Notes: generated from the letters alone by a model not told the origin. 64,000 nucleotides of DNA from Holosporaceae bacterium 'Namur' (GCA_014116815.1 JACGYV010000008.1:9333-73332); one strand, 5' to 3'. Shown: positions 1 through 8,838, counted from the stretch's first letter. Numbers and translations: made by a program.

Positions 1-750
1 TTTTTAATCAATGAAGAAAATAAAGGCTATATTAATGAATGCAACAGCAAAGGTTATACAGCATTACATAAAGCAGTAACACTGGATGATGTAACTTTTA
101 TTGATAGCCTATTAAATACCGGAGCTATTATAAATGCCGGAGCTCATGATGGTGCAACACCTTTACATCTAGCGGTACTTAACAATAAATTAGACATAGC
201 AAAAAGACTTATAAAAGGGGGAGCTAATGTTTTTTTAGAAACGAATAGTGGGGAAATACCTTTATATTATGCAATTTCCAATCAAAATTTGCCTATCGTT
301 AAAATACTCGTGGAATACGAATGCATTGATATTGATATATACAATATTTATTTAAGCAATGCATTAGAAAGAGCCAAACTGGAAGGTGCGGAAGAGATAG
401 CTGAATTTTTAAAAATTAGGGTGGAAGATAAAAATTTAAGACCGTTAAAAAAGGCTAAAGCAGATCATATACAGCCAATCATTGCTACTGAACAAGGAAC
501 TTGGTTAGGGGAGTGCGTTATGAGCCGGGTTAATGGTTATGAAGACTGGAATGAAGTTATAGTTCAGCAATCCAGCCTACCTCAAGATGATCGTGAGGTT
601 ATAATTATAATAGACGACTCAGATACAGAAGAAGCTCTCACCTATACAGGATCAAATAAACGCAAGCGCGGAGGAGAGCAAACTTTTGCAGAGAAATTGG
701 AAAATGAGAGAAATTTACCTCAGGATGAAAAAAGAGGTAGGGGTACTTAG
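1..750 (+). CDS. Ankyrin-repeat protein, 5' end outside the window
   Basis: The frame is open from base 1 to the stop at 750, so the gene starts upstream of the window; the ATG at 289 is internal. The first ~100 visible residues form ankyrin repeats, with recognisable GYTALHKAV and GATPLHLAV helices followed by a third, weaker GEIPLYYAI unit. The last ~120 residues are not ankyrin and carry two basic clusters, PLKKAKA and NKRKRGG, that look like nuclear localisation signals, and the protein ends in KRGRGT. Ankyrin proteins of intracellular bacteria are often secreted effectors that bind host proteins; that role is inferred here. It converges on the gshA operon with only 23 bp between the stops. 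Ankyrin identification is firm; target and secretion route cannot be read from sequence. Confidence 0.85.
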   Translation, partial: FLINEENKGYINECNSKGYTALHKAVTLDDVTFIDSLLNTGAIINAGAHDGATPLHLAVLNNKLDIAKRLIKGGANVFLETNSGEIPLYYAISNQNLPIVKILVEYECIDIDIYNIYLSNALERAKLEGAEEIAEFLKIRVEDKNLRPLKKAKADHIQPIIATEQGTWLGECVMSRVNGYEDWNEVIVQQSSLPQDDREVIIIIDDSDTEEALTYTGSNKRKRGGEQTFAEKLENERNLPQDEKRGRGT

Positions 751-773
751 TTTTAAAAAGTAATATGTGTTAT

Positions 774-1961
774 TCATTCATAAACACTTGCAAGTAAAGC
801 AAGCTCAGCGACTAATGCTTCAGAGTTATATATAAAATCGCTATTGCAAGTAAATCTGGCATTTGAAGAATTCAAATTAGTTAAGTGATCGCGCGATGAA
901 TTTATTCTTCTGATAAAGCTAACTATATTACCCCTGATCGCATATGCTATATTTTCATAAGGAGAGGAGTTTATGTTATGGATAGTGGGTACGCCTTCTT
1001 GAATAATAATTTCACGATTAAGTACTCCTTCTTTTATAACATCCATGGAATGGCGCTTTTTTTTATTAATATTTAATATGTCATCACCGCTACTTGCAAT
1101 CATGATGCCCATTCCGAATGTTCCGTTATCAGCTTTGATGAAAACATACGGGGGTGAGGTTATCTGATATTCTTCATATTTTAATTTAATTTGTTCAATT
1201 ATATTATCAACCAATGATCCGGCTTCTTCTAACCCTACTTTATTTCGGAAATCAATATCTTCGGTTTTTGCAATGTAGGTGGAAATCAGCCACGGATCCA
1301 AAGAAAACTCCCGACAAAATTCCTCAACAATTTTATTATAAGCAGTAAAGTGAGTAAATTTTCTCCGCTTATGCCATCCTTTATTTAGTTCAGGTATAAT
1401 AGGTTGAGTTATATTTTCAATAATTTCCGGAACTCCACCGGTAAGATCAGTATTTAAAATAATTAAATCAGGTTTCCAGTCTTGCTTAATATAAATTGTA
1501 TTATGATGGCGAATAATAGGATTAAGTGTAATTATTGAGGATGCGTTGTATTCTTGAATATCCGTAATATGCGGTGACCCGAATTCTACCGCTATATTGT
1601 CGGAAGCTACTATGTTTTTTAATGCCAGCAAATTTTCAAAATAATTTTGGTTGCGGGTAAAATTTTCAGGTATGATAAGTATCTTACCCGGCTTGTTATT
1701 TTTAAACATTTCCGTAAATTCTGCCTTAGCATTTTGTAACCCGTGTACATCCAGGTTATTAAAACCTGCCGGGAAGAGGTTGGTATCTACGGGCGCAACC
1801 TTAAAACCTGAGTTTCTAACATCTACGGAGCCGTATAACGGCCTTTTATTTTCTTTATAATTTGAAAATATCCACTCTTTCATTTGAGCAGACTTATCAG
1901 CTACCACTTTGTTTAGATGTTCCGATATTTTTAAATATTTATTATCTTCTGTCCTCTGCAC
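774..1961 (-). CDS. gshA: Glutamate-cysteine ligase, T. ferrooxidans-type family
   Basis: Catalyses the ATP-dependent joining of glutamate and cysteine, the first step of glutathione synthesis in the cytoplasm. The 395-aa product resembles the proteobacterial ferrooxidans-type GshA family (TIGR02049 type), not the E. coli type: early SVDVRNSGFKVAPVDTNLFP stretch, a central nucleotide-binding KADNGTFGMGIM segment, and an ALLASVYE end matching the family's usual C-terminus, so it appears full length. The start is GTG at 1959-1961. It is the last gene of a minus-strand group with rsmE (28 bp upstream) and the carboxypeptidase. No glutathione synthetase gene is in the window. Family call is from remembered motifs and is fairly confident. 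Confidence 0.8.
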   Translation of the reverse strand: MQRTEDNKYLKISEHLNKVVADKSAQMKEWIFSNYKENKRPLYGSVDVRNSGFKVAPVDTNLFPAGFNNLDVHGLQNAKAEFTEMFKNNKPGKILIIPENFTRNQNYFENLLALKNIVASDNIAVEFGSPHITDIQEYNASSIITLNPIIRHHNTIYIKQDWKPDLIILNTDLTGGVPEIIENITQPIIPELNKGWHKRRKFTHFTAYNKIVEEFCREFSLDPWLISTYIAKTEDIDFRNKVGLEEAGSLVDNIIEQIKLKYEEYQITSPPYVFIKADNGTFGMGIMIASSGDDILNINKKKRHSMDVIKEGVLNREIIIQEGVPTIHNINSSPYENIAYAIRGNIVSFIRRINSSRDHLTNLNSSNARFTCNSDFIYNSEALVAELALLASVYE

Positions 1962-1989
1962 TTCTTAAACCTTTAGCTTATCAAATTAT

Positions 1990-2718
1990 TTATTTCCAGT
2001 TATCCATTATTGTATTATAGCAACTTATTGCGGCAATGCCGGCGGTCTCCGCACGCATTATTCGTCTTCCGAAATTAACTGCAACTGCATAGTCCAAGCT
2101 TCTTATAAGATTTGCTTCTTCAGAGCTAAACCCGCCTTCAGAGCCGATCAATATACAATTTCCGGTTTGTTTTAACTTGCTTTTTAATTGTTGAACCCTT
2201 AAGGGGTCAGCTTTCTCATAGCAGAATATTAGGTTGCCGTCAAAAGGTTTGCATTTCATAAAGTCGGCAAGATTTTGCATAGGATGAATTTTAGGTATAC
2301 ATAATCTTTCTGATTGTTCCGCAGCTTCAATAGCGCTTTTATTAAGTTTTTCCAAGTTTATTTTGTTTACCACCGTGCGTCTTGAAGTAATAGGCCATAT
2401 CTCCGTTACTCCTAATTCCGTTGCTTTTTGTACGACAAAGCTCGGTGTAACGTTTTTAACCGGACAAAATGCGAAGTGTAAGGGAGCTTGGTTTGTTTGA
2501 GAGACTAATTGCTTTATTAAATTGATTATAACGTGTTTCTTGCTGATCCCGATTATAGTCGCTTCCCACTCTCCGTCTTTCCCGTTGAAGACTCTTAATA
2601 GCTCATGAGTTTTGCATCTTAAAACATTGCTTAGGTAATGCGATTGTTCTTCATTTAAGTTAATATTTTCCCCTTCCGTAAATAGATGTTCAACAAACAA
2701 TCTGGTTCTGAGAGACAT
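1990..2718 (-). CDS. rsmE: 16S rRNA (uracil1498-N3)-methyltransferase RsmE
   Basis: SAM-dependent methylation of U1498 in the 16S rRNA decoding region of the 30S subunit. The 242-aa length is normal. An N-terminal PUA-like domain with HYLSNVLRCK (residues 28-36) is followed by a SPOUT knot domain: KATELGVTEIWP (98-109), EQSER (134-138) and the SAM-binding IGSEGGFS (191-198), then NFGRRIMRAETA near the end, which are the family hallmarks. Starts with ATG 21 bp downstream of the carboxypeptidase gene, so it is probably co-transcribed with it and gshA. No oddities seen. Confidence 0.95.
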   Translation of the reverse strand: MSLRTRLFVEHLFTEGENINLNEEQSHYLSNVLRCKTHELLRVFNGKDGEWEATIIGISKKHVIINLIKQLVSQTNQAPLHFAFCPVKNVTPSFVVQKATELGVTEIWPITSRRTVVNKINLEKLNKSAIEAAEQSERLCIPKIHPMQNLADFMKCKPFDGNLIFCYEKADPLRVQQLKSKLKQTGNCILIGSEGGFSSEEANLIRSLDYAVAVNFGRRIMRAETAGIAAISCYNTIMDNWK

Positions 2719-2739
2719 ATACTCCTATAATTTTCTAAA

Positions 2740-3873
2740 TTAAATTCTGGCTTTTTTAGGCGTAGTATTCTTGGAATCTTGCCCACTGCTTGGGACGCTT
2801 AATGGGTTAATATCTTTAATTTCATTTTGAGCTATAAGCTGTTTGGATTTTTTAGTTTTGAGTAAGGGGTTAACTTTCTTACTATCTAAGCTTGCGGTTT
2901 TTATCGGCTCATTATTATCAACTATGCTGAAGATATTTTTGTGTGATACTGCATTGTTAGCAGCAATGAGGATAGGTGATTTTTTAATGCATTTAGGATT
3001 ATAAATCCCTTTCTTTTCAGAAAGATGACAAAAACCCAAATCCAGAATTTTTATCATATGATCATCCCTTATCTTTGCATTTTCCCCGCCGAAAACTACC
3101 CCTACCAAGTGACCATGAGGTTTTTTAGCCGTAGTAATCAGATTAAATCCTGAAGTTCTTATATAACCGGTTTTTAATCCTTCGGCGCCGGCATATCTTT
3201 TAGTTACATGATTATGACCGTTCAGCACTTTGCCTTTGTAGGTAAAGGCAGTTTTTGAAAAGAGCGGATAATACTTAGGAAACTTTTTTTTGAGAGCCAG
3301 TGCAAGCTTTGCCATATCGGTCGCGGTGGTATACTGATTTTTGTCATGGCAGCCGTGTGCGTTTGTAAAATTGGTTCTGGTCATGCCTAAAGCCTTAGCT
3401 TTCTTATTCATCATTTTGGCAAAACTCCATTGACTTCCGGCTATCGCCTCGGCAAGTACGGATGCGGAATCATTAGCTGAGATAACTATGGTGCTATATA
3501 TACAATCTCTAACCGTAATTTTTTCTCCGGCTCTTAACCCTAATTTACGGGGAATTTCTTGGCTAGCCCGTTCGGAAACAACAATTTGTTGATTCATAGT
3601 AAATTTTCCGCTTTCTAAAGCTTCGAATGCTAAATAAACCGTCATTAATTTAGTTAGTGAAGCCGGATAACGTAAATCATGCGCATTTTTTGAGTATATA
3701 ACTTTCCCGGTCGTCGAATCCAAAACTAATGCCGCATATCTGGTTGAGCGTGTAATATCGTTCGCATAGGCAGTAAAGGTTAGGGAGTTAAAGATAATAA
3801 CAAAAGCAACTAATAAACTTTTAAGACAGGCATAAGGAAACAAACCTGCCGAGTGAGATTTTTCGATTCCCAT
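2740..3873 (-). CDS. D-alanyl-D-alanine carboxypeptidase (peptidase S11, low-MW PBP)
   Basis: Periplasmic DD-carboxypeptidase that trims the terminal D-Ala of peptidoglycan stem peptides. The three penicillin-binding motifs are present: S72-L-T-K75, S132-A-N134 and K234-T-G236. A hydrophobic segment at residues 18-36 ending in AYA is a signal peptide. The C-terminal ~90 residues are lysine/serine rich and low in complexity, without a clear DacA-type amphipathic anchor. It is first in the operon with rsmE and gshA. Presence of this gene with mrcA, mrdA and mreD in the same window indicates that the organism makes peptidoglycan. The exact paralogue (dacA/dacC/dacF) cannot be told. Confidence 0.93.
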   Translation of the reverse strand: MGIEKSHSAGLFPYACLKSLLVAFVIIFNSLTFTAYANDITRSTRYAALVLDSTTGKVIYSKNAHDLRYPASLTKLMTVYLAFEALESGKFTMNQQIVVSERASQEIPRKLGLRAGEKITVRDCIYSTIVISANDSASVLAEAIAGSQWSFAKMMNKKAKALGMTRTNFTNAHGCHDKNQYTTATDMAKLALALKKKFPKYYPLFSKTAFTYKGKVLNGHNHVTKRYAGAEGLKTGYIRTSGFNLITTAKKPHGHLVGVVFGGENAKIRDDHMIKILDLGFCHLSEKKGIYNPKCIKKSPILIAANNAVSHKNIFSIVDNNEPIKTASLDSKKVNPLLKTKKSKQLIAQNEIKDINPLSVPSSGQDSKNTTPKKARI

Positions 3874-4144
3874 TTTCCCTTATTCTACCTCAAAACTTAA
3901 CGGTTTTTAAATAATGTATATTTATAAGATATTAAGATATTTTTTTCAAAAGTAAAGTATGTTGTATCTAAGCTTTTACGGTTGGTTAGTATAGATTGGA
4001 TGAGTTAAATTTTTAGTAGTTTTTGAAGTGATAAAGTTTATGAAAAAATATTTTAAAAACCAACTTATTAAGCCGCTTTATAACTTTATATTAAAACTTG
4101 TTATTCTTTATATATTTTTTATATAACAATATAATATTTAAATT

Positions 4145-4190
4145 AAAAATAAAATATTGACATTTAAATTTAATTAACAGTAATGTATGG
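4145..4190 (+). promoter_or_regulatory. Promoter with 18-nt element shared with the next gene
   Basis: An 18-nt block, 4145-4162, ends in a perfect -35 hexamer TTGACA (4157-4162); a plausible -10, TAATGT, lies at 4181-4186 with an 18-bp spacer. The identical 18-nt block occurs at 4788-4805, upstream of the following gene. The rest of the 361-bp gap 3874-4234 is AT-rich with no other feature that I can see. Confidence 0.5.
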
Positions 4191-4234
4191 GTAGTTTCAG
4201 TTGTTAAATTAACAGTAATTTAAGAGGTGAAGAA

Positions 4235-4633
4235 ATGAGTACAATAGCTCCAAGCCCTCCGGTGCAAAGCCCAACTGTTTCGCCGGTACAGAATCAGTCG
4301 GAAGTAAGGGATTCAATAAAAATTATAAAAATCAGTTTGCTTGAAGAATTATTTAAGTTAACAGGAATGGGTTTTACTGTTGATGAAGCATTAAATTCAC
4401 CTGATATTCCCATAAATTTTTTTAAAGAGAAGTTAAAAGCGGCTGAGAAGTTTGAAGAAGAGGCGGCTGCGCATGAGCAGCTAAAGGAAAAGTATGAATT
4501 ATTTAAAGAAAAACATTTTATGGAAAAAGGTTGGTATAAAAGAATAGAAAAAGATTATGTGAAATGTAAAAATGAATTTGATGATTTAGTAGATAGATTT
4601 TACGCCTGTAAGTATGATTCAGACTGTGAATAA
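4235..4633 (+). CDS. Uncharacterised 132-aa acidic/helical protein
   Basis: I do not recognise this protein. It has a proline/serine-rich N-terminus (about residues 6-22), then a highly charged, probably helical body from residue 25 on, with heptad-like patterns at 65-100, and it ends in CKYDSDCE with two cysteines. There is no signal peptide or membrane segment. The ATG is preceded by an AGAGGTG ribosome-binding site 6-8 nt upstream, and the same AAGAGGT motif precedes the next gene. Together with the duplicated promoter element this suggests co-regulation with the 4876-5574 gene. Could be an effector or a structural protein; function unknown. Confidence 0.7.
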   Translation: MSTIAPSPPVQSPTVSPVQNQSEVRDSIKIIKISLLEELFKLTGMGFTVDEALNSPDIPINFFKEKLKAAEKFEEEAAAHEQLKEKYELFKEKHFMEKGWYKRIEKDYVKCKNEFDDLVDRFYACKYDSDCE

Positions 4634-4787
4634 TTTACTATTAAATTAATCCTGCGTTTAAAAACCCTTTGTTCGATAAGGGGTTAAAAGAAATATTAAA
4701 TATCCTATATTATGTACATTTCTTGAAATTTTACCTTATGCGTGAAATTATCCTATAAATCACTTTTATTGATATTATATTTAGTAT

Positions 4788-4830
4788 AAAAATAAAATAT
4801 TGACAGTTAAGTTTTATTCGAGATATGGTG
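4788..4830 (+). promoter_or_regulatory. Promoter, second copy of the 18-nt element
   Basis: Same 18 nt as 4145-4162, ending in TTGACA at 4800-4805. A GATATGGT stretch at 4822-4829 is about 17-18 nt downstream and could be the -10. Both copies are also followed by a GGTAGT motif (4190-4195 and 4830-4835). Confidence 0.45.
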
Positions 4831-4875
4831 GTAGTCAGTTTTGAAGGTTAATATAATTAATAAAAGAGGTATGAT

Positions 4876-5574
4876 ATGAGTGCTTTAGATGGGTTAACTA
4901 AGAGAATGCAGCAAGATGCACAAATAACACCAACATCTGTACTGAAGTCTGGAAATGTTGATATTAATACAGATCAAATAGCAGATGCATTAAAAGCTTT
5001 AAAAAATTATAAAGTTGCCGCTGATACTCTGACGGAATTAAATAATAAGCTTGTTAGCGAAGGGGTAACCTCTACTTCTGTTAATCAAAATAATATTGAC
5101 CAAGTAATAAATGAACTAAACATTCTTAAAAATTATAAAAATGATGCGCAGCTATTAAGTACGTTTAATAGTAAACTTGCTAATCAAGGCTTTAATGCTA
5201 TTAATTCAACAAACATAGTTGAAACAATTAATACATTTAAAGCTTATCAAGTGAATTCCACTTTATTTAGTGAATTGAATGACAGTGCTTTAAAAATAGG
5301 CTTAAATGCTCCTATAGACAAATATAATATAGATGACTCGATAAGTACTTTAGTGCTTGAAAGTGCTAAGGCTGACGGATTTGATATAGCAACAATATCT
5401 TCCGGTTTAAGAGGTAAAAACGATACCTTTGACCATATAGGATCCGTAGTTAAACAAACTTTAGATCATATAACGGATTATTGCACACCTAAATACGGGA
5501 CAAATAATACCCTTTGTATTGATATCTGTGAATCAGGCTTTAATTTTAATAATGCTTGGCATGATTGTGCATAG
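4876..5574 (+). CDS. Uncharacterised 232-aa protein with three ~45-residue repeats
   Basis: Not a family I know. Residues ~35-155 hold three divergent tandem repeats of a pattern like LKNYKxxAxxLxxLNxKLxxxG followed by Asn/Ile-rich linkers: NYKVAADTLTELNNKL, NYKNDAQLLSTFNSKL and AYQVNSTLFSELNDSA. The C-terminal 45 residues contain four cysteines (TPKYGTNNTLCIDICE region). There is no signal peptide. The ATG at 4876 has an AAAAGAGGT ribosome-binding site 5 nt upstream. It shares promoter and RBS architecture with the gene before it and lies 31 bp upstream of an outer-membrane protein. Lineage-specific, possibly secreted; function unknown. Confidence 0.7.
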   Translation: MSALDGLTKRMQQDAQITPTSVLKSGNVDINTDQIADALKALKNYKVAADTLTELNNKLVSEGVTSTSVNQNNIDQVINELNILKNYKNDAQLLSTFNSKLANQGFNAINSTNIVETINTFKAYQVNSTLFSELNDSALKIGLNAPIDKYNIDDSISTLVLESAKADGFDIATISSGLRGKNDTFDHIGSVVKQTLDHITDYCTPKYGTNNTLCIDICESGFNFNNAWHDCA

Positions 5575-5605
5575 AATAAAAGATAAATTTTATAAGGTAA
5601 TAATA

Positions 5606-6271
5606 ATGAAAAAAATAGTATATGGCGCAGTAATTGTATCTTTCTTGCCGCTATTGGCAAGCGCGGAAGCTAACCCTTATGTTCGGCTTGATTTAGGAGG
5701 GGGGTTCCCAACTAAACTAAAAGGGGATGATTATGCTAATAAAAAGCCAAATAATTCCTTAGCCTTCGGGGTAGGTGCCGGTTATAAGTTTGATGAGAAC
5801 TTTAGAGTAGACCTTAATTACTTAAGAGCTAATAACTTTAAATTTTCCCATGATATAACAGTTAACAATATACCTTCTGCAATCAGCCAAAAATTTCATA
5901 GTAATGTGGCGATATTAAATGCTTATTTTGATGTCGGTAATTATAACGGCTTTACTCCTTATTTGACCGCTGGTATCGGGATGGCGCATAATGTAGCTAA
6001 AGACTATGAGGCAGTAAATAAAAGTACTAATGTCAAAGAAACGCTAAAAGGTGATAAGAAAAACAATCTTGCATGGAATATAGGAGCCGGTGCAAGTTTT
6101 CAAGTTGTGGATAATACGCATATTGATATTAGCTATAAATACTATTATTTAGGGAAGGTAACTACTTCTACAAATGCGATAGATAATTATGGCAATAATT
6201 TTGATAATTTAGCTGCTTCAACCCGCCTGCGTGCTCATGCAGTGACTGTGGGTTTAAGGTATACTTTCTAA
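5606..6271 (+). CDS. Outer-membrane beta-barrel protein (surface antigen type)
   Basis: Starting at ATG 5606 (AAGGT 8 nt upstream) gives 221 aa with a clear signal peptide, MKKIVYGAVIVSFLPLLASA. The frame is open further upstream, but that would bury the signal. The mature protein begins NPYVRLDLGGGFP and shows alternating strands with aromatic ends (FGVGAGYKF, FRVDLNYLRA, PYLTAGIGMAHN, WNIGAGASF, IDISYKYYYLG), ending in VTVGLRYTF with a terminal Phe, the usual signal for barrel insertion. This is the OmpA-like/Rickettsiales surface antigen (P44/Msp-like) type of eight-stranded barrel. The role is likely host-surface exposure or porin-like; family is sure, function is not. Confidence 0.85.
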   Translation: MKKIVYGAVIVSFLPLLASAEANPYVRLDLGGGFPTKLKGDDYANKKPNNSLAFGVGAGYKFDENFRVDLNYLRANNFKFSHDITVNNIPSAISQKFHSNVAILNAYFDVGNYNGFTPYLTAGIGMAHNVAKDYEAVNKSTNVKETLKGDKKNNLAWNIGAGASFQVVDNTHIDISYKYYYLGKVTTSTNAIDNYGNNFDNLAASTRLRAHAVTVGLRYTF

Positions 6272-6302
6272 GTTTAATAAAGGCTTAAAATCTTTAAAAA
6301 CT

Positions 6303-6348
6303 AAAGTGCGCTTAAGGAAAGATATTTATTTCTTATGCGTACTTTTTT
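6303..6348 (+). terminator. Rho-independent terminator after the outer-membrane protein
   Basis: AAAGTGCGC (6303-6311) pairs with GCGTACTTT (6337-6345), allowing one G-U, and further pairs extend toward the loop; a run of six T follows (6343-6348). Confidence 0.7.
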
Positions 6349-6461
6349 ATTTATGGCGGCGTCCGGAATGCTTTCAAACGATTAATTTCAATATATAAAG
6401 CCTTGATAAAAATTTAAATTACTTATAATATAATCTTTATGAAATGTAGTAAAATTTATTG

Positions 6462-7421
6462 ATGGAAACATCGGTTAGTTTAGTTTTTGATAATAACAGC
6501 CTATTGCCTATACTCTTCGGTGAGCAAAATAGTAATATAAAGTTCATAGAGCAAAGCTTGGCTGTACATATTTCTTCCCGAGGGAATTATCTTGCAATTA
6601 CCGGTGATCAGGAAAGTTCAAGGCGTGCATCGCATGTAATTGATTGGCTTTATGAGCGCATAAAAAACGGTATAAAAGAAGTAACTCAAGCTGATATTGA
6701 AGCAGCCGTCCGATTTACCGTTGGAACGGCCGATCTTGAACAACTCAAAATTAAACAAAGAGTAGAGAGTAAATACGTACTTAAAACCCGGAAAAAAGAA
6801 GTCATACCTTATAATAAGAATCAGCATGCCTATTTAGAATTGCTACATACCAAGGATATAGTGTTCGGTATCGGTGCGGCAGGCACGGGGAAAACTTATT
6901 TAGCCGTAGCTGCCGCAGTTTCAATGTTTTTAAAAAAACAGGTAGAAAAAGTAATTTTGACTCGTCCGGCAGTGGAAGCAGGGGAGAAGTTAGGGTTTTT
7001 GCCGGGAGATATTAAAGATAAAGTAGATCCTTATCTAAGGCCGTTATATGACGCGTTGTTTGAAATGCTGCCAAGTGAAAACGTGGAAAGGTATTTTGCC
7101 ACCCAAGAGTTCCAAATTGCACCTCTTGCCTTTATGCGCGGCAGAACTTTAAGTAATTCCTTTGTAATTTTAGATGAGGCGCAAAATGCAACTTCTCTTC
7201 AAATGAAAATGTTTTTGACTCGTTTGGGTTATGGTTCTAAAATGGTAATAACAGGAGATATAACCCAGATTGATTTGCCGAAAACAATTGAATCCGGCCT
7301 TATTGACGCTACCAACCGCTTAAAAAACATACCGGAAATCGGTATAGTAAAATTTGGTAGTAGTGATGTAGTAAGACATCCTTTAACTTCAAAAATTATT
7401 GATGCATATGAGCAAAGCTGA
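6462..7421 (+). CDS. ybeZ: PhoH-like ATPase
   Basis: PhoH family P-loop NTPase, usually found beside ybeY and implicated in rRNA processing and RNA turnover. ATG at 6462 is taken as start (a TTG lies directly before it in frame). About 319 aa. An N-terminal KH-like region precedes the ATPase domain with Walker A GIGAAGTGKT (residues ~136-145) and Walker B FVILDEAQN (~233-241). Overlaps the next gene by 20 bp. Forms the conserved phoH-ybeY-corC cluster. No disruption seen. Confidence 0.93.
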   Translation: METSVSLVFDNNSLLPILFGEQNSNIKFIEQSLAVHISSRGNYLAITGDQESSRRASHVIDWLYERIKNGIKEVTQADIEAAVRFTVGTADLEQLKIKQRVESKYVLKTRKKEVIPYNKNQHAYLELLHTKDIVFGIGAAGTGKTYLAVAAAVSMFLKKQVEKVILTRPAVEAGEKLGFLPGDIKDKVDPYLRPLYDALFEMLPSENVERYFATQEFQIAPLAFMRGRTLSNSFVILDEAQNATSLQMKMFLTRLGYGSKMVITGDITQIDLPKTIESGLIDATNRLKNIPEIGIVKFGSSDVVRHPLTSKIIDAYEQS

Positions 7422-7944
7422 AGAAGAACCCGATAGTATAAATTTTTCTAACATTGAAGTTGAATTGATCAACGACTCATCTTTATGGAATACACTTGAT
7501 TGTGAGCCCGAAGATTTCATCAAGCAAGTTATAACTCATACACTCGTCGAACTTAAACTTACCGAAATGAGAAAGAAAATTGAGGTTTCCGTATTGCTTG
7601 CCGATGATGATAAATTGCAGGAATTAAATCGGCAATACAGAGATAAAGATAAGCCGACCAATGTGCTTTCTTTCCCGAATTATGACTTGAAACCAGGCAA
7701 TTACCTTAAAGTTTTAAAGAAGGAAAAGGAAATATATTTGGGAGATATAGCATTAAGTTACACAACTATATATCACGAATCAATAGAGCAGGATAAACTT
7801 TTTATGCACCATTTAGCACATATGCTCGTGCATAGCATACTGCACTTAATAGGTTATGATCATGAAGATGAAAGTGAAGCCGAAGAAATGGAACAGCTGG
7901 AAGTAAAAATTTTAACAAAATTAAATATATCAAACCCTTATTAA
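7402..7944 (+). CDS. ybeY: Endoribonuclease YbeY (rRNA maturation factor)
   Basis: Zinc metallo-endoribonuclease for 16S rRNA 3'-end maturation and ribosome quality control. The zinc motif H-x3-H-x5-H is seen as HSILHLIGYDH near residues 144-154. The preceding NVLSFPN segment is also conserved. Three in-frame starts are close (TTG 7399, ATG 7402, ATG 7408); none has a good ribosome-binding site, in keeping with translational coupling to the overlapping phoH. The N-terminus (~30 acidic residues) is longer than in most YbeY proteins. Confidence 0.93.
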   Translation: MHMSKAEEEPDSINFSNIEVELINDSSLWNTLDCEPEDFIKQVITHTLVELKLTEMRKKIEVSVLLADDDKLQELNRQYRDKDKPTNVLSFPNYDLKPGNYLKVLKKEKEIYLGDIALSYTTIYHESIEQDKLFMHHLAHMLVHSILHLIGYDHEDESEAEEMEQLEVKILTKLNISNPY

Positions 7945-7965
7945 TATTAACAAAGCAGAATCCAT

Positions 7966-8838
7966 ATGAGTGAAATGAAAATTAAAGACGAACACCCGGG
8001 TAAAAATAATCATCGGCTTACTTTTAAATATTTTATGTTTCTACTGGCTAAAATTATCAAACCTAAAATGGTTACCCTTGAAGAGTCAGTAAATGAGTTA
8101 ATAAAAGAACATGATCTTCAAGATACGATAAATTCCGAAGAAAAAGTAATGCTGCAAAACTTTGTTGATTTTAAAGACTTGAAAGCTTATGAAGTGATGA
8201 TCCCGAGAACTTTTATTATCGGCATTACTGAAAATGCTACTTTTGAAGAATTAAAGCAGAAGTTCATTGAAGAAGAGCATACCAGAATCCCGGTTTTTAG
8301 AGAAAATTTGGATGAAATCATTGGGTTTGTCCATATGAAAGATTTTATTCTCTTCGTCGGGAAGGAAAAAGAGTTTAAAATGGAGAAAGTTTTAAGAGAG
8401 CTGATTTATGTACCGCGTTCTATGAAATTGGTCGACTTATTAACTAAAATGCGCCAAGCACGAATACATATTGCAATTGTGCTTGATGAATACGGCGGCA
8501 CGGAAGGGTTGGTCACTATTGAGGATTTGGTAGAAGAAATCGTGGGGGATATAAGAGATGAGCACGATGATAGTGAAGAGCCGGAATTGGTAAAAGTTGA
8601 AGGAGGTACTATTACTGTAGACGGCAAGGCTCGCATTGAAGAAATTGAAGAGAAATTCAAAGTAGATTTAGCTAAAGATGAAGATGATTTCGAAACTTTC
8701 GGCGGATTTATTCTGGCATATTTAGGTAAAATACCCGCAATCGGCGAAAAATTCGATCATCCTTCCGGCTTAAGGATAGAAATCATTGATGCTGATAAGC
8801 GCAAAATCAAGAAAGCTAAGGTCAGGTTTAAGGATTAA
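7966..8838 (+). CDS. corC: CBS-domain protein CorC/TlyC
   Basis: Cytoplasmic CorC-type protein with a pair of CBS domains (about residues 70-195) and a CorC_HlyC transporter-associated domain (about 205-285). Signature segments are YEVMIPRTFI, IGFVHMKDF, LDEYGGTEGLVTIEDLVEE and FETFGGFILAYLGKIP. It lacks the N-terminal DUF21 membrane domain, as in YbeX/TlyC. Linked to magnesium/cobalt efflux in enterics and annotated as haemolysin C in Rickettsia; in this conserved cluster it may act with YbeY/PhoH in ribosome metabolism. Third gene of the operon, 21 bp after ybeY. Confidence 0.9.
   Translation: MSEMKIKDEHPGKNNHRLTFKYFMFLLAKIIKPKMVTLEESVNELIKEHDLQDTINSEEKVMLQNFVDFKDLKAYEVMIPRTFIIGITENATFEELKQKFIEEEHTRIPVFRENLDEIIGFVHMKDFILFVGKEKEFKMEKVLRELIYVPRSMKLVDLLTKMRQARIHIAIVLDEYGGTEGLVTIEDLVEEIVGDIRDEHDDSEEPELVKVEGGTITVDGKARIEEIEEKFKVDLAKDEDDFETFGGFILAYLGKIPAIGEKFDHPSGLRIEIIDADKRKIKKAKVRFKD

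Noticed and set aside
4663-4695. Hairpin after the 4235-4633 gene as a terminator
   Set aside because: The AACCCTT / AAGGGGTT stem has a bulge and is followed by A residues, not T.
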